The position numbers and the translations under genes were made by a program. A model generated the notes under the pieces. That model saw only the letters and a list, made by a program, of their open reading frames with translations, ran no database searches and was not told the origin of the DNA. A stretch of 64,000 bases of DNA from Amycolatopsis balhimycina FH 1894. Its GTDB lineage: Bacteria; Actinomycetota; Actinomycetes; Mycobacteriales; Pseudonocardiaceae. The stretch lies in contig NZ_KB913037.1 in assembly GCF_000384295.1 (NCBI RefSeq), forward strand, positions 1,345,975 to 1,409,974. Direction: 5' to 3'. Numbering within the stretch: position 1 is the stretch's first letter; each line of letters starts with the position of its first letter. Shown here one piece after another: positions 25,572 through 34,307 of the stretch.

Positions 25572-26326
25572 TGGCGGCCCCGGCGACGGCTCCGGCGACG
25601 CGGCCGCCGCTGCTGCTCCCGCTCAGCCGGCGGCCGCAGGCCCCGCAAGCGGTGCTGGTGCACCCCGGCGGGGGCGGCCTGAGCCCGTACACCCCGCTGG
25701 CCGTGCGGCTGGGCCGGCGGCACGGCGTGAGCGGGATCCGCGCCGGCGGCCTGTTCGCCGGTGAGCGGCCCGACGACGACGTCGAGGTGATGGCCGAGCG
25801 GTACCTGCCGCTGCTGGACACGCTGCCCCGCCGTCCGGAACTGCTGGTCGGCTGGTCGATGGGCGGAGTGCTCGCCTGGGAGCTCGGCGCGCGGCTCGCC
25901 GCGACCGGCCCGGCCCCGGCCGTGGTGATGATCGACAGCTTCACCCGCCGGGACGAGTTCGGCACCACGGCGCGGCGGGACGCGGTCATCGAGCGGATCA
26001 TGCGGTCGGTGCACGCCAGGGTCGCCCCCCGCGACCAGCGCTGGGCCGAGGCCACCGCCCACGCCCACGTCACCGCGTCGGGCCGGCATCAGGTGACCAG
26101 CACCCACCCGGGCCCCGCGCTGCTGATGGCCTGCGCGAGCCCGCACCGCCGCACCCAGGTCGAGAACTGGACCCGGCTGTCCGGGCGGCTGCGGGTCCGC
26201 GAACTGGACTGCGGCCACTTCGACGTGTTCGGCCGGAAAGCGCTTCCGGCCGTGCTGGCCCACCTCGACGAGTTCCTGACCGGAAACCGAAACCGATCCA
26301 CGAAATGCCTTGGAGGGCAACGATGA
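25571..26326 (+). CDS. Type II thioesterase (alpha/beta hydrolase)
   Basis: The 251-residue protein is a stand-alone thioesterase of the NRPS/PKS editing class. It has an oxyanion region in LVHPGGGGLSPYTPLA, the nucleophile Ser96 in GWSMGG and a late histidine in ELDCGHFDVFG. Such enzymes clear misacylated phosphopantetheine arms or release the product. Its ATG shares one base with the preceding stop (TGATG), so it is translationally coupled. Its presence supports real thioester chemistry on the carrier proteins of this operon. Confidence 0.82.
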   Translation: MAAPATAPATRPPLLLPLSRRPQAPQAVLVHPGGGGLSPYTPLAVRLGRRHGVSGIRAGGLFAGERPDDDVEVMAERYLPLLDTLPRRPELLVGWSMGGVLAWELGARLAATGPAPAVVMIDSFTRRDEFGTTARRDAVIERIMRSVHARVAPRDQRWAEATAHAHVTASGRHQVTSTHPGPALLMACASPHRRTQVENWTRLSGRLRVRELDCGHFDVFGRKALPAVLAHLDEFLTGNRNRSTKCLGGQR

Positions 26327-26610
26327 CGACCGGACCAGACCACACGGCGGTCTCCGAATCCGTCAAGCGCGTGGTGATCGCCGAATCCCGGCTTTCCCTC
26401 GCGCCGGAGGAGATCCCCGACAACGAGCCGCTCAACGGCGACCTGCTGCGCATCAACTCGCTGGGTTTCGTCGGCATGCTCGTGCACCTGGAGGACGCAC
26501 TCGACGTGACCCTGCCCGACGACCTGTTCGTCGGCCGCACGTTCAAGACGGTCGACGACCTCGTCGAAGTCGTCGCCGAAGGCGCCCGCGAGACGACGGA
26601 GGAGCCGTGA
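26323..26610 (+). CDS. Free carrier protein with variant NSL motif
   Basis: ATG 26323, behind GGAGGG and overlapping the previous stop (ATGA), gives 95 residues with the four-helix carrier-protein pattern. The attachment serine is Ser46 in LLRINSLGFVGML, where the usual DSL reads NSL; the following helix (VHLEDALDVTLPDD) is typical. The serine is kept, so phosphopantetheinylation is expected. It lies between the thioesterase and the TrpB-like gene, and is one of three carrier domains in the operon. Confidence 0.8.
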   Translation: MTTGPDHTAVSESVKRVVIAESRLSLAPEEIPDNEPLNGDLLRINSLGFVGMLVHLEDALDVTLPDDLFVGRTFKTVDDLVEVVAEGARETTEEP

Positions 26611-27962
26611 TGACCCCCGCATCCCTGCCCACCAGCTGGCGCAGCGTGCTGCCGCACCTGGACGAGCCGCTGCCGCCCGACCGCAGCCCGGAAGCCACCG
26701 CGGGCGGCTCGGACACCGGGGTTTCGGTGAACCTGCCGTTCACGCTGGTGCGCCAGTCCACCCAGAACCGGGAGTTCTGGGACATCCCCGCCGAGGTGCT
26801 CGACGCCTACCGCAGCTTCCGGCCCACCCCGCTGTGGCGGGCGCGGCGGTTCGAGGAAGCCGTCGGCGCGCGGGTGCCGATCTACGTCAAGTACGAAGGC
26901 GGCAACATCTCCGGCAGCCACAAGCTGAACACCGCCATCGCGCAGGCCTACTACTACGCCAAGGCCGGTGTCCGGGAACTGGTCACCGGCACCGGGGCGG
27001 GACAGTGGGGCACCGCGCTCGCCGCCGCCTGCGCGATGTTCGGGCTGCGCTGCCGCGTGTTCATGGTGGGCACGAGCCTGCAGCGCAAGCCCTACCGGGG
27101 CACGCTGATGCGGACTCTGGGCGCCACCGTGCACGCCAGCCCGAGCGACCTGACCGACGTCGCCGCCCGCACCGGCGGCGGGGTGAACAGCCTCGCCCTG
27201 GCCATCGGCGAAGCGGTCGAATACGCCGGACGCACCGAAGGGGCCGCGTTCTGCATCGGCAGCGGCGAGACCTACAGCATCCTGCACCAGTCCGTCATCG
27301 GACTGGAGGCCATCGAGCAGCTCGCCGGGCTGGAGGCCGAAGTGGACAGTGTCGTCGGCTGCGTCGGCGCCGGCTCGAACTTCGGCGGGCTCGCCCTGCC
27401 GTTCTTCGCCGAGGCCGCCGCGACCGGGACGGCGTGCCCGCGGCTGGTGGCCGCGGAGTCCAGCACCACCCCGAAGCTCAGCCGCGGTGTCTACGCCTAC
27501 GACAAGACCGACGCCACCGGCGTCAGCCCGATGGAAGCGATGTACACGATCGGCAGTACCTACCCGATTCCGGACTCGCACTCGGCCGGCCTGCGCTTCC
27601 ACGGCGCGGCGAAGGTCATCTCCGCCATGCGGCACCGGGACCAGGTCACTGCCCGCGCCGTCGGGCAGGTCGAAGCACTGGAGGCCGGGCAGGTCTTCAC
27701 CCGCTCGGAGATGGTGCTCCCCGCGCCGGAATCCGGGCACGCGCTCGCCGTCGCCGCCCAGCTGGCCTCGGACGGCGGGTCTTCCCGCGGCGTCGTCGCC
27801 TGCGTGAGCGGGCACGGCTATCTCGACCTCTCCGCCTACCAGCAGCTGGCCGACGGCGAACTCAGCAACGAGCCCCCGGCGGAGCAGGCACTGGACGCGG
27901 CGATGGACCGGCTGCAGCCCGTTCCCGGGCTCGCGATCGCGGGGAGTGGTCATGGTGCCTGA
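26610..27962 (+). CDS. TrpB2-like PLP-dependent enzyme
   Basis: The 450-residue protein is of the fold-type II tryptophan-synthase-beta class, closer to TrpB2 than to housekeeping TrpB. The PLP lysine is Lys105 in GSHKLNTA, with YEGGNISG before it. The phosphate-binding loop is GAGSNFGG, and ETYSILHQSVIGLEA is a TrpB2-type segment. The family removes the beta-substituent of serine, O-phosphoserine or threonine and may add a nucleophile to the aminoacrylate. No TrpA is present. Its start shares a base with the ACP stop, and its end overlaps the next gene. A beta-replacement or elimination that makes an unusual amino acid is the likely role (inference). Confidence 0.82.
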   Translation: MTPASLPTSWRSVLPHLDEPLPPDRSPEATAGGSDTGVSVNLPFTLVRQSTQNREFWDIPAEVLDAYRSFRPTPLWRARRFEEAVGARVPIYVKYEGGNISGSHKLNTAIAQAYYYAKAGVRELVTGTGAGQWGTALAAACAMFGLRCRVFMVGTSLQRKPYRGTLMRTLGATVHASPSDLTDVAARTGGGVNSLALAIGEAVEYAGRTEGAAFCIGSGETYSILHQSVIGLEAIEQLAGLEAEVDSVVGCVGAGSNFGGLALPFFAEAAATGTACPRLVAAESSTTPKLSRGVYAYDKTDATGVSPMEAMYTIGSTYPIPDSHSAGLRFHGAAKVISAMRHRDQVTARAVGQVEALEAGQVFTRSEMVLPAPESGHALAVAAQLASDGGSSRGVVACVSGHGYLDLSAYQQLADGELSNEPPAEQALDAAMDRLQPVPGLAIAGSGHGA

Positions 27963-29058
27963 ACCGCTGGACCACCGCCTCTTCGACTGCGTCCAGGTGA
28001 ACCTCGCCGAGCTCGCCGACCGCCTGCACGGCGAAGGCACGCACCTCGCGCTCGGCCGGGTGCTGCGCTTCTGGCCCCGGCCGGGCGCGGACGGGATACC
28101 CACCGTCGAGCCGCTGGTCGACTCGCAGGTGGCCGAATCCGCCGGCCTGCTGGGATTGCGCGTCACCCGGCGTGCGCGGATCGCCTCCGCGGACGAGCTC
28201 GAACCCGGCCCCGGCTGCTACGTGGTGGCGGACGCCTACCACCTGCCCTGGGTCCCCTACCACCGCAAGCAGCACCTGGAGCACAGCTTCCTGGTCGAGC
28301 CGGCCGGAGACGGCGTCACCGTCGTGGACGGCTACCACAACGACACCCAGTGGGGTGCGGCCCGGCCGGGCCGGTGGACGCTGGACCACGCGGAACTCGC
28401 CGAAGCACTTCCCGGAGGCGCGCTGACGTTCGCCATCGTCGCCGGGGACCGCCCGGCCGGACGCGCGCCGCTGGTGGAACTGGCCGACGCCCATGCGTAC
28501 GTCGCGACCTACGCCGACCACCCGGACCGGGTGCGGGCGTTGCAGGGGCTGACCTTGCAGACCTGGCTGCTCACCCGCAGCCGCCGCCTGCACGCCGCCG
28601 CGATGGGACTGGACACCGAGGCGGTCCACGCGCACCTGGCCGAGTGGGACGCGCTCGCCAAGCAGGTCTACCTGGCGAGCCGCCGGGTCACCGCGGGCCG
28701 GGACGAACCACGTTCGGTGTTCGGCCGCCTCGCCGACTGCCTCGCCGCGGACCACACCGCGTTCGAAGGCACCGCCGGAACCACCACGGAGTCCACAGTG
28801 GACACCATCGGGGTCCCGCCGGAGGTCCGCGAGTCCGTCGCCGCGGTGATCCGGACCGTGCTCGGCACCGGGCCCGCCGAAGGCGATCACGCGCTCGGCG
28901 ACATCCCCGGCTTCAGCTCCTTCCGGATGATGGAGATCGTCGAGCGGATCGAAAGCGACCTCGGCGTCGAATTCGCCGCCGAGGACCTGGTCCCGGAAAA
29001 ACTCACCCACGTCGACGGCCTCTGCCGCGCCGTCCTGGACGCCGGAGGAACACGATGA
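27952..29058 (+). CDS. BtrH-like acyltransferase domain fused to a carrier protein
   Basis: ATG 27952, behind GGGGAG, gives 368 residues. Residues 1-280 resemble the N-terminal domain of the butirosin acyltransferase BtrH: an early Cys13 (LFDCVQVNL), a His-rich HLPWxPxHxxxHxxH motif (97-111) and Asp126 in VVDGYHN suggest a Cys-His-Asp site. Residues about 288-368 form a carrier domain with the attachment serine probably Ser323 in PGFSSFRMMEIVERIE. BtrH moves an aminoacyl chain from an ACP to an acceptor; here donor carrier and transferase are one protein. The domain assignment rests on motif pattern and context, not on a search. A paralogue without the carrier is encoded at 35023. Confidence 0.6.
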   Translation: MVPEPLDHRLFDCVQVNLAELADRLHGEGTHLALGRVLRFWPRPGADGIPTVEPLVDSQVAESAGLLGLRVTRRARIASADELEPGPGCYVVADAYHLPWVPYHRKQHLEHSFLVEPAGDGVTVVDGYHNDTQWGAARPGRWTLDHAELAEALPGGALTFAIVAGDRPAGRAPLVELADAHAYVATYADHPDRVRALQGLTLQTWLLTRSRRLHAAAMGLDTEAVHAHLAEWDALAKQVYLASRRVTAGRDEPRSVFGRLADCLAADHTAFEGTAGTTTESTVDTIGVPPEVRESVAAVIRTVLGTGPAEGDHALGDIPGFSSFRMMEIVERIESDLGVEFAAEDLVPEKLTHVDGLCRAVLDAGGTR

Positions 29059-30557
29059 CCTACTCACCACGCGTGCTCCACGAACTGCTCGGCCACGCTG
29101 CCCGGCAGTGGCCGAACCGGACCGCGCTGACCTGCCGGGACACCTCGGTGACCTACCGCGAACTCGCCGCCGCCGCGAACCGCGTGGCCGCCGCGCTCGC
29201 CGCCCGGGGCGCCCGCCGCGGGGACCGGCTGCTGATCAACGCCCCGGCGAGCACGCTGCTGCCCGCCGTGGTCTTCGGCGCCGCCCGGGCCGGCGTCGCG
29301 TTTTCCCTGCTGCACGAACAGGTTCGCGGCAACAGCCTCGACCACGTGCTCGCGGACTCCGAACCGGTGCTGATGGTGACCGGCGACGAGGACGTGCGGC
29401 GCTCGGCCGAAGCGGCCGGCGTCCCCGCGGCCTCGGTCGAGGACCTGGCCGCCGGCGCGGACCACGACGTCGAACTGCCCGCTCCCCCGCTGCCGGTCGA
29501 CCCGGTGTGCCTGATCTACACCTCCGGCACCACGTCGTTGCCCAAGGCCGTGGTCAGCACCCACCAGCAGCTGCTGTTCGCCGCCGGGGCGATCTCCTCG
29601 GTGCTGGAGTACCGCACCGACGACGTCGTCTACAGCCCGCTGCCGCTGTCCTTCGACTACGGGCTGTACCAGGTGTTCCTGGCCGTCGCGGCGGGGTCGA
29701 ACCTGGTCATGGGCGCTCCCACCGAGGTGGGCCCGTCGCTGGTCGGCAACCTGGTGCGCGCGAACGCGACCGTGCTGCCCGCCGTCCCGGCCGTCGCCGA
29801 GGCGCTCAGCGCGCTGCTGCGGCGCCGCCCGAAGCCCGCGCCGGCCTTGCGGCTGCTCACCAACACCGGCGCGGCGATGCCGACGGGCACGCTGGAGTCC
29901 TTGCGCGAAGCCATTCCCGGCCTGCGCGTGCAGCTGATGTTCGGGCTGACCGAGTGCAAGCGCGCCACCATCATGCCGGTGGACGGCGATCTCGAGCGGC
30001 CCGGTTCCAGCGGCAAGGCGCTGCCCGGCACGGAGGTCTTCGTCATCGGCGAGTCCGGTGAGCGGCTGCCGGCCGGGGAGATCGGCGAGATCGTGGTGCG
30101 CGGCCCGAACGTCATGGCCGGGTACTGGCGCCGCCCGGAGCTCACCGCGCAGAAGTTCCCGCGCGTGGACGGCCTGTTCCCGGAACTGCGCACCGGCGAC
30201 TACGGCCGGCTCGACGAGGAGGGCTACCTCTACTTCGACGGCCGCCGCGACGACATCTACAAGGAGCGCGGGTTCCGCGTCAGCGCGACCGAGGTCGAGA
30301 CCGCCGCGCGCGGCGTGCCCGGTGTCCGCGAAGCCGCGGTGCTGGTCCCGAAGGACACCCGCCCGGCGTGGCTGTTCGTCACCGGCGAGCTGGCCGCAGA
30401 GGGCGTGCTCGACGGGATGCGTACCCGGATCGAAGAGTTCAAGATCCCGGCGAGCTGCCTGCGGGTGGAGGCGCTTCCCTTGACCGGAAACGGAAAGGTC
30501 GACCGCAAGGCACTGGCGTCGATGGCCGAGGAGGTGTCCAGTGGAGCTGCTCGATGA
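29055..30557 (+). CDS. AMP-forming acyl/aminoacyl ligase
   Basis: ATG 29055 overlaps the previous stop (ATGA), giving 500 residues. ANL-superfamily motifs are clear: the P-loop IYTSGTTSLPKAV (with Ser for the usual Gly), LLTNTGAAMPTG, FGLTECKRATIM, TGDYGRLDEEGYLYFDGR and the C-terminal GNGKVDRKAL with the catalytic lysine. It activates a carboxylic or amino acid with ATP and loads it on a carrier-protein thiol. It sits between the BtrH-ACP fusion and the decarboxylase, so one of those carriers is the likely acceptor. Substrate specificity cannot be read safely from the sequence. Confidence 0.86.
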   Translation: MTYSPRVLHELLGHAARQWPNRTALTCRDTSVTYRELAAAANRVAAALAARGARRGDRLLINAPASTLLPAVVFGAARAGVAFSLLHEQVRGNSLDHVLADSEPVLMVTGDEDVRRSAEAAGVPAASVEDLAAGADHDVELPAPPLPVDPVCLIYTSGTTSLPKAVVSTHQQLLFAAGAISSVLEYRTDDVVYSPLPLSFDYGLYQVFLAVAAGSNLVMGAPTEVGPSLVGNLVRANATVLPAVPAVAEALSALLRRRPKPAPALRLLTNTGAAMPTGTLESLREAIPGLRVQLMFGLTECKRATIMPVDGDLERPGSSGKALPGTEVFVIGESGERLPAGEIGEIVVRGPNVMAGYWRRPELTAQKFPRVDGLFPELRTGDYGRLDEEGYLYFDGRRDDIYKERGFRVSATEVETAARGVPGVREAAVLVPKDTRPAWLFVTGELAAEGVLDGMRTRIEEFKIPASCLRVEALPLTGNGKVDRKALASMAEEVSSGAAR

Positions 30558-31824
30558 GCGTCACCCGGCGCTCGCGGAACTGCCCGGCGAACTCGCCGGG
30601 ATGCCCACCCCCGCCTACGTCTACGACCTGGCCGAGGTCCGCCGCAACCACCGGCGTCTCGACAGTGCCCTGCCCGACGGCACCGGGCTGCTGTACTCGC
30701 TGAAGGCCAACCCGCACCCGGACGTGCTGAGCACGCTGCGCGCAGCCGGTGCCCGCCCGGAGGTCTGCTCCTCCGGCGAGCTGCGGGCCGCGCTCGAAGC
30801 CGGCTGGACGGGCGCGCAGGTGCTCTACACCGGACCGGCGAAGCGGGACGCCGAAATCGAGTGCGCGCTGCGGGCCGGGGTGCGGGAGTTCTCCGTGGAC
30901 TCCCCGCACGCCGTCGCCCAGCTCGACCGGCTCGCCGGCGAGGCCGGGGTCCGCGCTCGCTACCTGCTGCGCGTCAACGACGACCAGCCGGTGCCGGGCC
31001 AGGGCCTGGCGATGACCGGGGTGCCCTCGCAGTTCGGCGCCGACACCGGCTGGATCCTCGCCGAGCCCGCCCGCTTCGCCGGGGGCGAGCACGCCGAGGC
31101 GTCCGGGCTGCACCTGTACATGGGCACCAACCTCACCGCCGTCGACGACCTGCTCGGGCAGTTCCGCCGCGCGCTGGGCACCGCCGCGCGGCTGCGGGAA
31201 GCCCTGGCACCGCACGGGGTCCGCTTCCGGACCCTCGACCTCGGCGGCGGTTTCGGCGCCCCGTTCGCGAAGGACGGCACCGCGATCGAACTGCCCGGCC
31301 TGTGTGAAGGGCTCGAAGCGCTGCTCGGCGAGGAACTGCCGGGCTGGCGCGAGCAGGGCCCGGAGGTGGTGTTCGAGTCCGGCCGGTACCTGGTCGGCAC
31401 GGCGGGCACCCTCGTCACGGCGGTGCTGGACGTCAAACGCTCGCACGACAAGGACATCGTGGTGCTGGAGTCCGGCATCAACCACCTCGGCGGCATGTCG
31501 GGGATGCGGCGGCTGCCCCCGCTCGCGCCCCGCCTGCTCGGCCCGGCCGGCCCGGACGTGCTCGACGCGCTCGTCGCCGGTCCGCTGTGCACGCCGCTGG
31601 ACACCTGGACCCGCGGCGCCCGGCTGCCCGAGCTGAACCCCGGCGACCTGGTCGCGGTGCCGAACGTCGGCGCCTACGGGCTCTGCGCCAGCCTCGTCGC
31701 CTTCCTGGGCCACCCCCTGCCGGCGGAGGTCGTCGTCGACGGCGACCGCCCCGGCGCCCCCGCGCGGACCTCGCGCGTGGAACTGGTCAGGACCACTGAC
31801 CCCGCTTCGGCGGACCGAGTATGA
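30541..31824 (+). CDS. BtrK-like PLP decarboxylase (fold type III)
   Basis: GTG 30541 gives 427 residues; the start overlaps the ligase by 17 bp. It is an alanine-racemase-fold decarboxylase with the PLP lysine Lys55 in LYSLKANPHP, the phosphate-binding region TLDLGGGFGAPF and FESGRYLVGTAG, and the substrate cysteine motif GPLCTPLD. The LysA-like subfamily includes BtrK, which decarboxylates glutamate while it is bound to the carrier protein BtrI. The very next gene is a small ACP, the same pairing as in butirosin. Decarboxylation of a carrier-bound glutamate or related amino acid is therefore the preferred reading; free diaminopimelate or ornithine are alternatives. Confidence 0.82.
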   Translation: MELLDERHPALAELPGELAGMPTPAYVYDLAEVRRNHRRLDSALPDGTGLLYSLKANPHPDVLSTLRAAGARPEVCSSGELRAALEAGWTGAQVLYTGPAKRDAEIECALRAGVREFSVDSPHAVAQLDRLAGEAGVRARYLLRVNDDQPVPGQGLAMTGVPSQFGADTGWILAEPARFAGGEHAEASGLHLYMGTNLTAVDDLLGQFRRALGTAARLREALAPHGVRFRTLDLGGGFGAPFAKDGTAIELPGLCEGLEALLGEELPGWREQGPEVVFESGRYLVGTAGTLVTAVLDVKRSHDKDIVVLESGINHLGGMSGMRRLPPLAPRLLGPAGPDVLDALVAGPLCTPLDTWTRGARLPELNPGDLVAVPNVGAYGLCASLVAFLGHPLPAEVVVDGDRPGAPARTSRVELVRTTDPASADRV

Positions 31825-31835
31825 GGAGCGAAAAA

Positions 31836-32087
31836 ATGGACCCCCGCATGGCCGAACTGCTCACCCCCTACCTCAAGTTCCTCAACGGCCGAGAGCTCGG
31901 CCCGGACGACTCGCTGCGCGAGCGCGGGCTGGACTCGATGCAGTCGATCAACGTCCTGTTCGAGATCGAGGACGTCTTCGGCGTCTCCCTGCCGGACGAG
32001 GACATCACCGACGCCACCTTCGCCACCGGCGCCACCCTGTGGAACGCGGTGCACGCCCAGCTGGAGCGCCAGGAGGTCTCGTCATGA
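31836..32087 (+). CDS. Free acyl carrier protein
   Basis: ATG 31836, behind GAGGAG, gives 83 residues. The phosphopantetheine serine is Ser34 in RGLDSMQSINVLFEIEDVFG, a canonical DSM motif. It lies between the decarboxylase and the first acyl-CoA-dehydrogenase-like gene, whose ATG overlaps its stop. It is the natural candidate to carry the amino acid through both steps, analogous to BtrI. Confidence 0.9.
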   Translation: MDPRMAELLTPYLKFLNGRELGPDDSLRERGLDSMQSINVLFEIEDVFGVSLPDEDITDATFATGATLWNAVHAQLERQEVSS

Positions 32088-33235
32088 CCACCGCCCCGCT
32101 CGCCGAACTCGTCGGGCGCGTGACCAAGGTCGCCGAGGAGCACGTCCGCCAGGCCGACGACGACGCCGCGTTCCCGGTGCAGGCGCTCGACGAGCTGCGT
32201 GCCACCGGCCTGCTCGGGCTGCTCGTCCCCGCCGAGGACGGCGGGCTCGGCGGCTCGCTGGCCGACGTCCTCGAGACCAGCACCGAGCTGGGCCGGGTCG
32301 ACATGTCCCTGGCGATGATCTTCGCCATGCACTGCCAGCAGGTCGCGGCCGTGCTCGCGCACGCCGAAGGCAGGTTGCGCGCGGAACTGCTGCCCGAGAT
32401 CGCCGCGGGCCGGCTCTACCTCGGCTCGGTCACCACCGAGGCGGGCAAGGGCGGGCACCTGCTGACCGCCGAGTCCGCCGCGGCCTGGAGCGAAGGCGAA
32501 CTGCTCGTCGACCGCTTCGCCCCGATCGTCACCGGGGGCCGGCACGCGGACGGGTTCCTCATCACGATGCGCGCCCCGGACGCGGAAGCGGACAACCAGG
32601 TGTCGCTGGTCTACGCCGCCCGCGGGCAGCTGGAGATCGAGCCGGCCGGCGGCTGGAACCCGCTGGGCATGCGGGCCAGCGACAGCGGGGCCTTGAAGCT
32701 GCGCGGGCGGCTGCCCGCGCACCAGGTCGTCGGGCGCCACGGTGACTTCCACACGATCGTCACGACCGTGTTCGGCCCGCTGGCCCACCTCGGCTGGGCG
32801 TCCTGCTGGCTGGGCACGGCGGCCGGCGCGCTGTCCCGGGTGATCACCTCCTTGCGCGGCAGCCGCGGCAAGACGGACCTGAACTCGGAGCTGCTGCTGA
32901 CGCGGCTGTCGCGGTCGCGCCAGCGGCTGGACACCGTGCACGCGCTGATCGGGCACGCCCGCCAGGTGGTCGAGACCACCGCGGACCTCAGCGCGCCCAA
33001 GGTGCAGCTGCTGATCAACGCCGTGAAGATCACCGCGGCCGAGGAGTGCTACCGCGCCGTCGACGAGCTGGTCGACGCCGTCGGGATGCGCCACGGCTAC
33101 CTGCGCGACTCGCCCACGCGGCTCGAGCAGGCGCTGCGGGACCTGCGCTCGGCGGTGCTGAACTACAGCAACGACCGGCTGCACCTCGCCGACGGCCGGT
33201 TGGCCCTGCTCGACCGGGAGGTGCGTTTTGCCTGA
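32084..33235 (+). CDS. Acyl-CoA-dehydrogenase-fold flavoprotein 1
   Basis: The 383-residue protein has the acyl-CoA dehydrogenase layout: an N-terminal helical domain (FPVQALDELRATGLLGLLVPAEDGGLGGSLADV), a central beta domain (YLGSVTTEAGKGG, then WNPLGMRASDSGALKL) and a C-terminal helical domain. In carrier-protein pathways such enzymes oxidise the alpha-beta bond of a tethered acyl group, as in pyrrole formation from prolyl-carrier. Some fold members are instead monooxygenases fed by a flavin reductase, which this operon also has. It overlaps both neighbours, and the next gene is a second member of the fold, so a heteromer or two consecutive oxidations are possible. Confidence 0.84.
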   Translation: MTTAPLAELVGRVTKVAEEHVRQADDDAAFPVQALDELRATGLLGLLVPAEDGGLGGSLADVLETSTELGRVDMSLAMIFAMHCQQVAAVLAHAEGRLRAELLPEIAAGRLYLGSVTTEAGKGGHLLTAESAAAWSEGELLVDRFAPIVTGGRHADGFLITMRAPDAEADNQVSLVYAARGQLEIEPAGGWNPLGMRASDSGALKLRGRLPAHQVVGRHGDFHTIVTTVFGPLAHLGWASCWLGTAAGALSRVITSLRGSRGKTDLNSELLLTRLSRSRQRLDTVHALIGHARQVVETTADLSAPKVQLLINAVKITAAEECYRAVDELVDAVGMRHGYLRDSPTRLEQALRDLRSAVLNYSNDRLHLADGRLALLDREVRFA

Positions 33236-34307
33236 GTCAGCGGTCCTGTCCACTGTGGATTCTTCCGCGGGCGGCGGCCGGGTGTGGCAACAGCTCGGCT
33301 CGGCCGGCGTGCTACGGGAGCAGTACCGGCGGCGCACGCCCGCGGGGCTGATCGCCGACCCGGACCGGCTGGGCGCCACGCTGCGCGCGGTCGACGCCCG
33401 GGCGGACAACGGGATCACGCTGAGCGTGCTGGTGCAGTCGGCGAGCGCGCTGCCGATCCTGGCCACCGCGACGGGGCCGGCGTTCGACCGGGTCGTCGCC
33501 GGCGAGTGCGAGGTCGCGCTGGCCGCGACGGACGCCGCGGCGGCCGGGTCGGACCTCACCGGGCTGGGCACGGAGGTCGAGATCGACGAGGACTCCGTCC
33601 GGCTCGAGGGCGCGAAGCGGTGGGTGACGACGGCGACCCGCGCGGCGTACTTCCTGGTGCTGGCCCGCCACCGGCCGGGACGGCACTTCACGGCGTTCAC
33701 GTGGGTCCTGGTCCCGGCGGACGCGGCGGGGGTCCGGGTCTCACCCGCGACGACCACGTTGCTCGCGGGAGCGGGCATCGGGCACGTCGAGTTCTCCGGG
33801 GTCCGGCTGCCCGCCTCGGCCGTCGTCGGCCGGCCGGGCCGCGGGCTGGCCCTGTTCGCCCGGCACATGGGCACCGAACGGCTCGCCGGCGCCCAGTGGG
33901 CGACGGCGCTCACGAGCCGGGTGCTGGAGCGGACGAGAACAGAGCTGACCCGGCGCGAGATCGACGGGCGCGCGCTGTGGGACCACGATTCGGTCCGCCA
34001 GGAGTTCGCGGGCTGCCTGGTGCGGGTACGCGAACTGCGAGCGCTGTACGAAGCACTGGGCGAACGGGTCGTGGAGGAACACGACCTGACGAGCGCGGCG
34101 ATGTTGAAGGCCGCGGTCGGCCTCACGGCGGACGAGGTGCTGTCCCGCTGCGCGAAGTGGCAGGGCGCGAACGGTTTCGCCGACGACGGCCTGCAGCTGG
34201 AACGCGCGGAGGCGGCGGTGTTCGGCATCGGCGGCGGCGTGACGGAGCTGATGCTCGGCGCGGTCGCCGACGGCGCCGAGACGGTGCTGAAGGAACTGCG
34301 CGCATGA
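33228..34307 (+). CDS. Acyl-CoA-dehydrogenase-fold flavoprotein 2 (TTG start)
   Basis: TTG 33228, seven bases after GGGAGG, gives 359 residues, overlapping the preceding gene by 8 bp. The fold is recognisable from LEGAKRWVTTATRAAYFLVLAR, HVEFSGVRLPASAVVGRPGRGL, and the C-terminal QGANGFADDGLQLERAEAAVFG helix. It is a diverged partner of the previous gene, not a recent duplicate. Pairs like this can form heteromers in which only one subunit keeps the full active site. I cannot say which residue would be the base here. Confidence 0.8.
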   Translation: MPESAVLSTVDSSAGGGRVWQQLGSAGVLREQYRRRTPAGLIADPDRLGATLRAVDARADNGITLSVLVQSASALPILATATGPAFDRVVAGECEVALAATDAAAAGSDLTGLGTEVEIDEDSVRLEGAKRWVTTATRAAYFLVLARHRPGRHFTAFTWVLVPADAAGVRVSPATTTLLAGAGIGHVEFSGVRLPASAVVGRPGRGLALFARHMGTERLAGAQWATALTSRVLERTRTELTRREIDGRALWDHDSVRQEFAGCLVRVRELRALYEALGERVVEEHDLTSAAMLKAAVGLTADEVLSRCAKWQGANGFADDGLQLERAEAAVFGIGGGVTELMLGAVADGAETVLKELRA

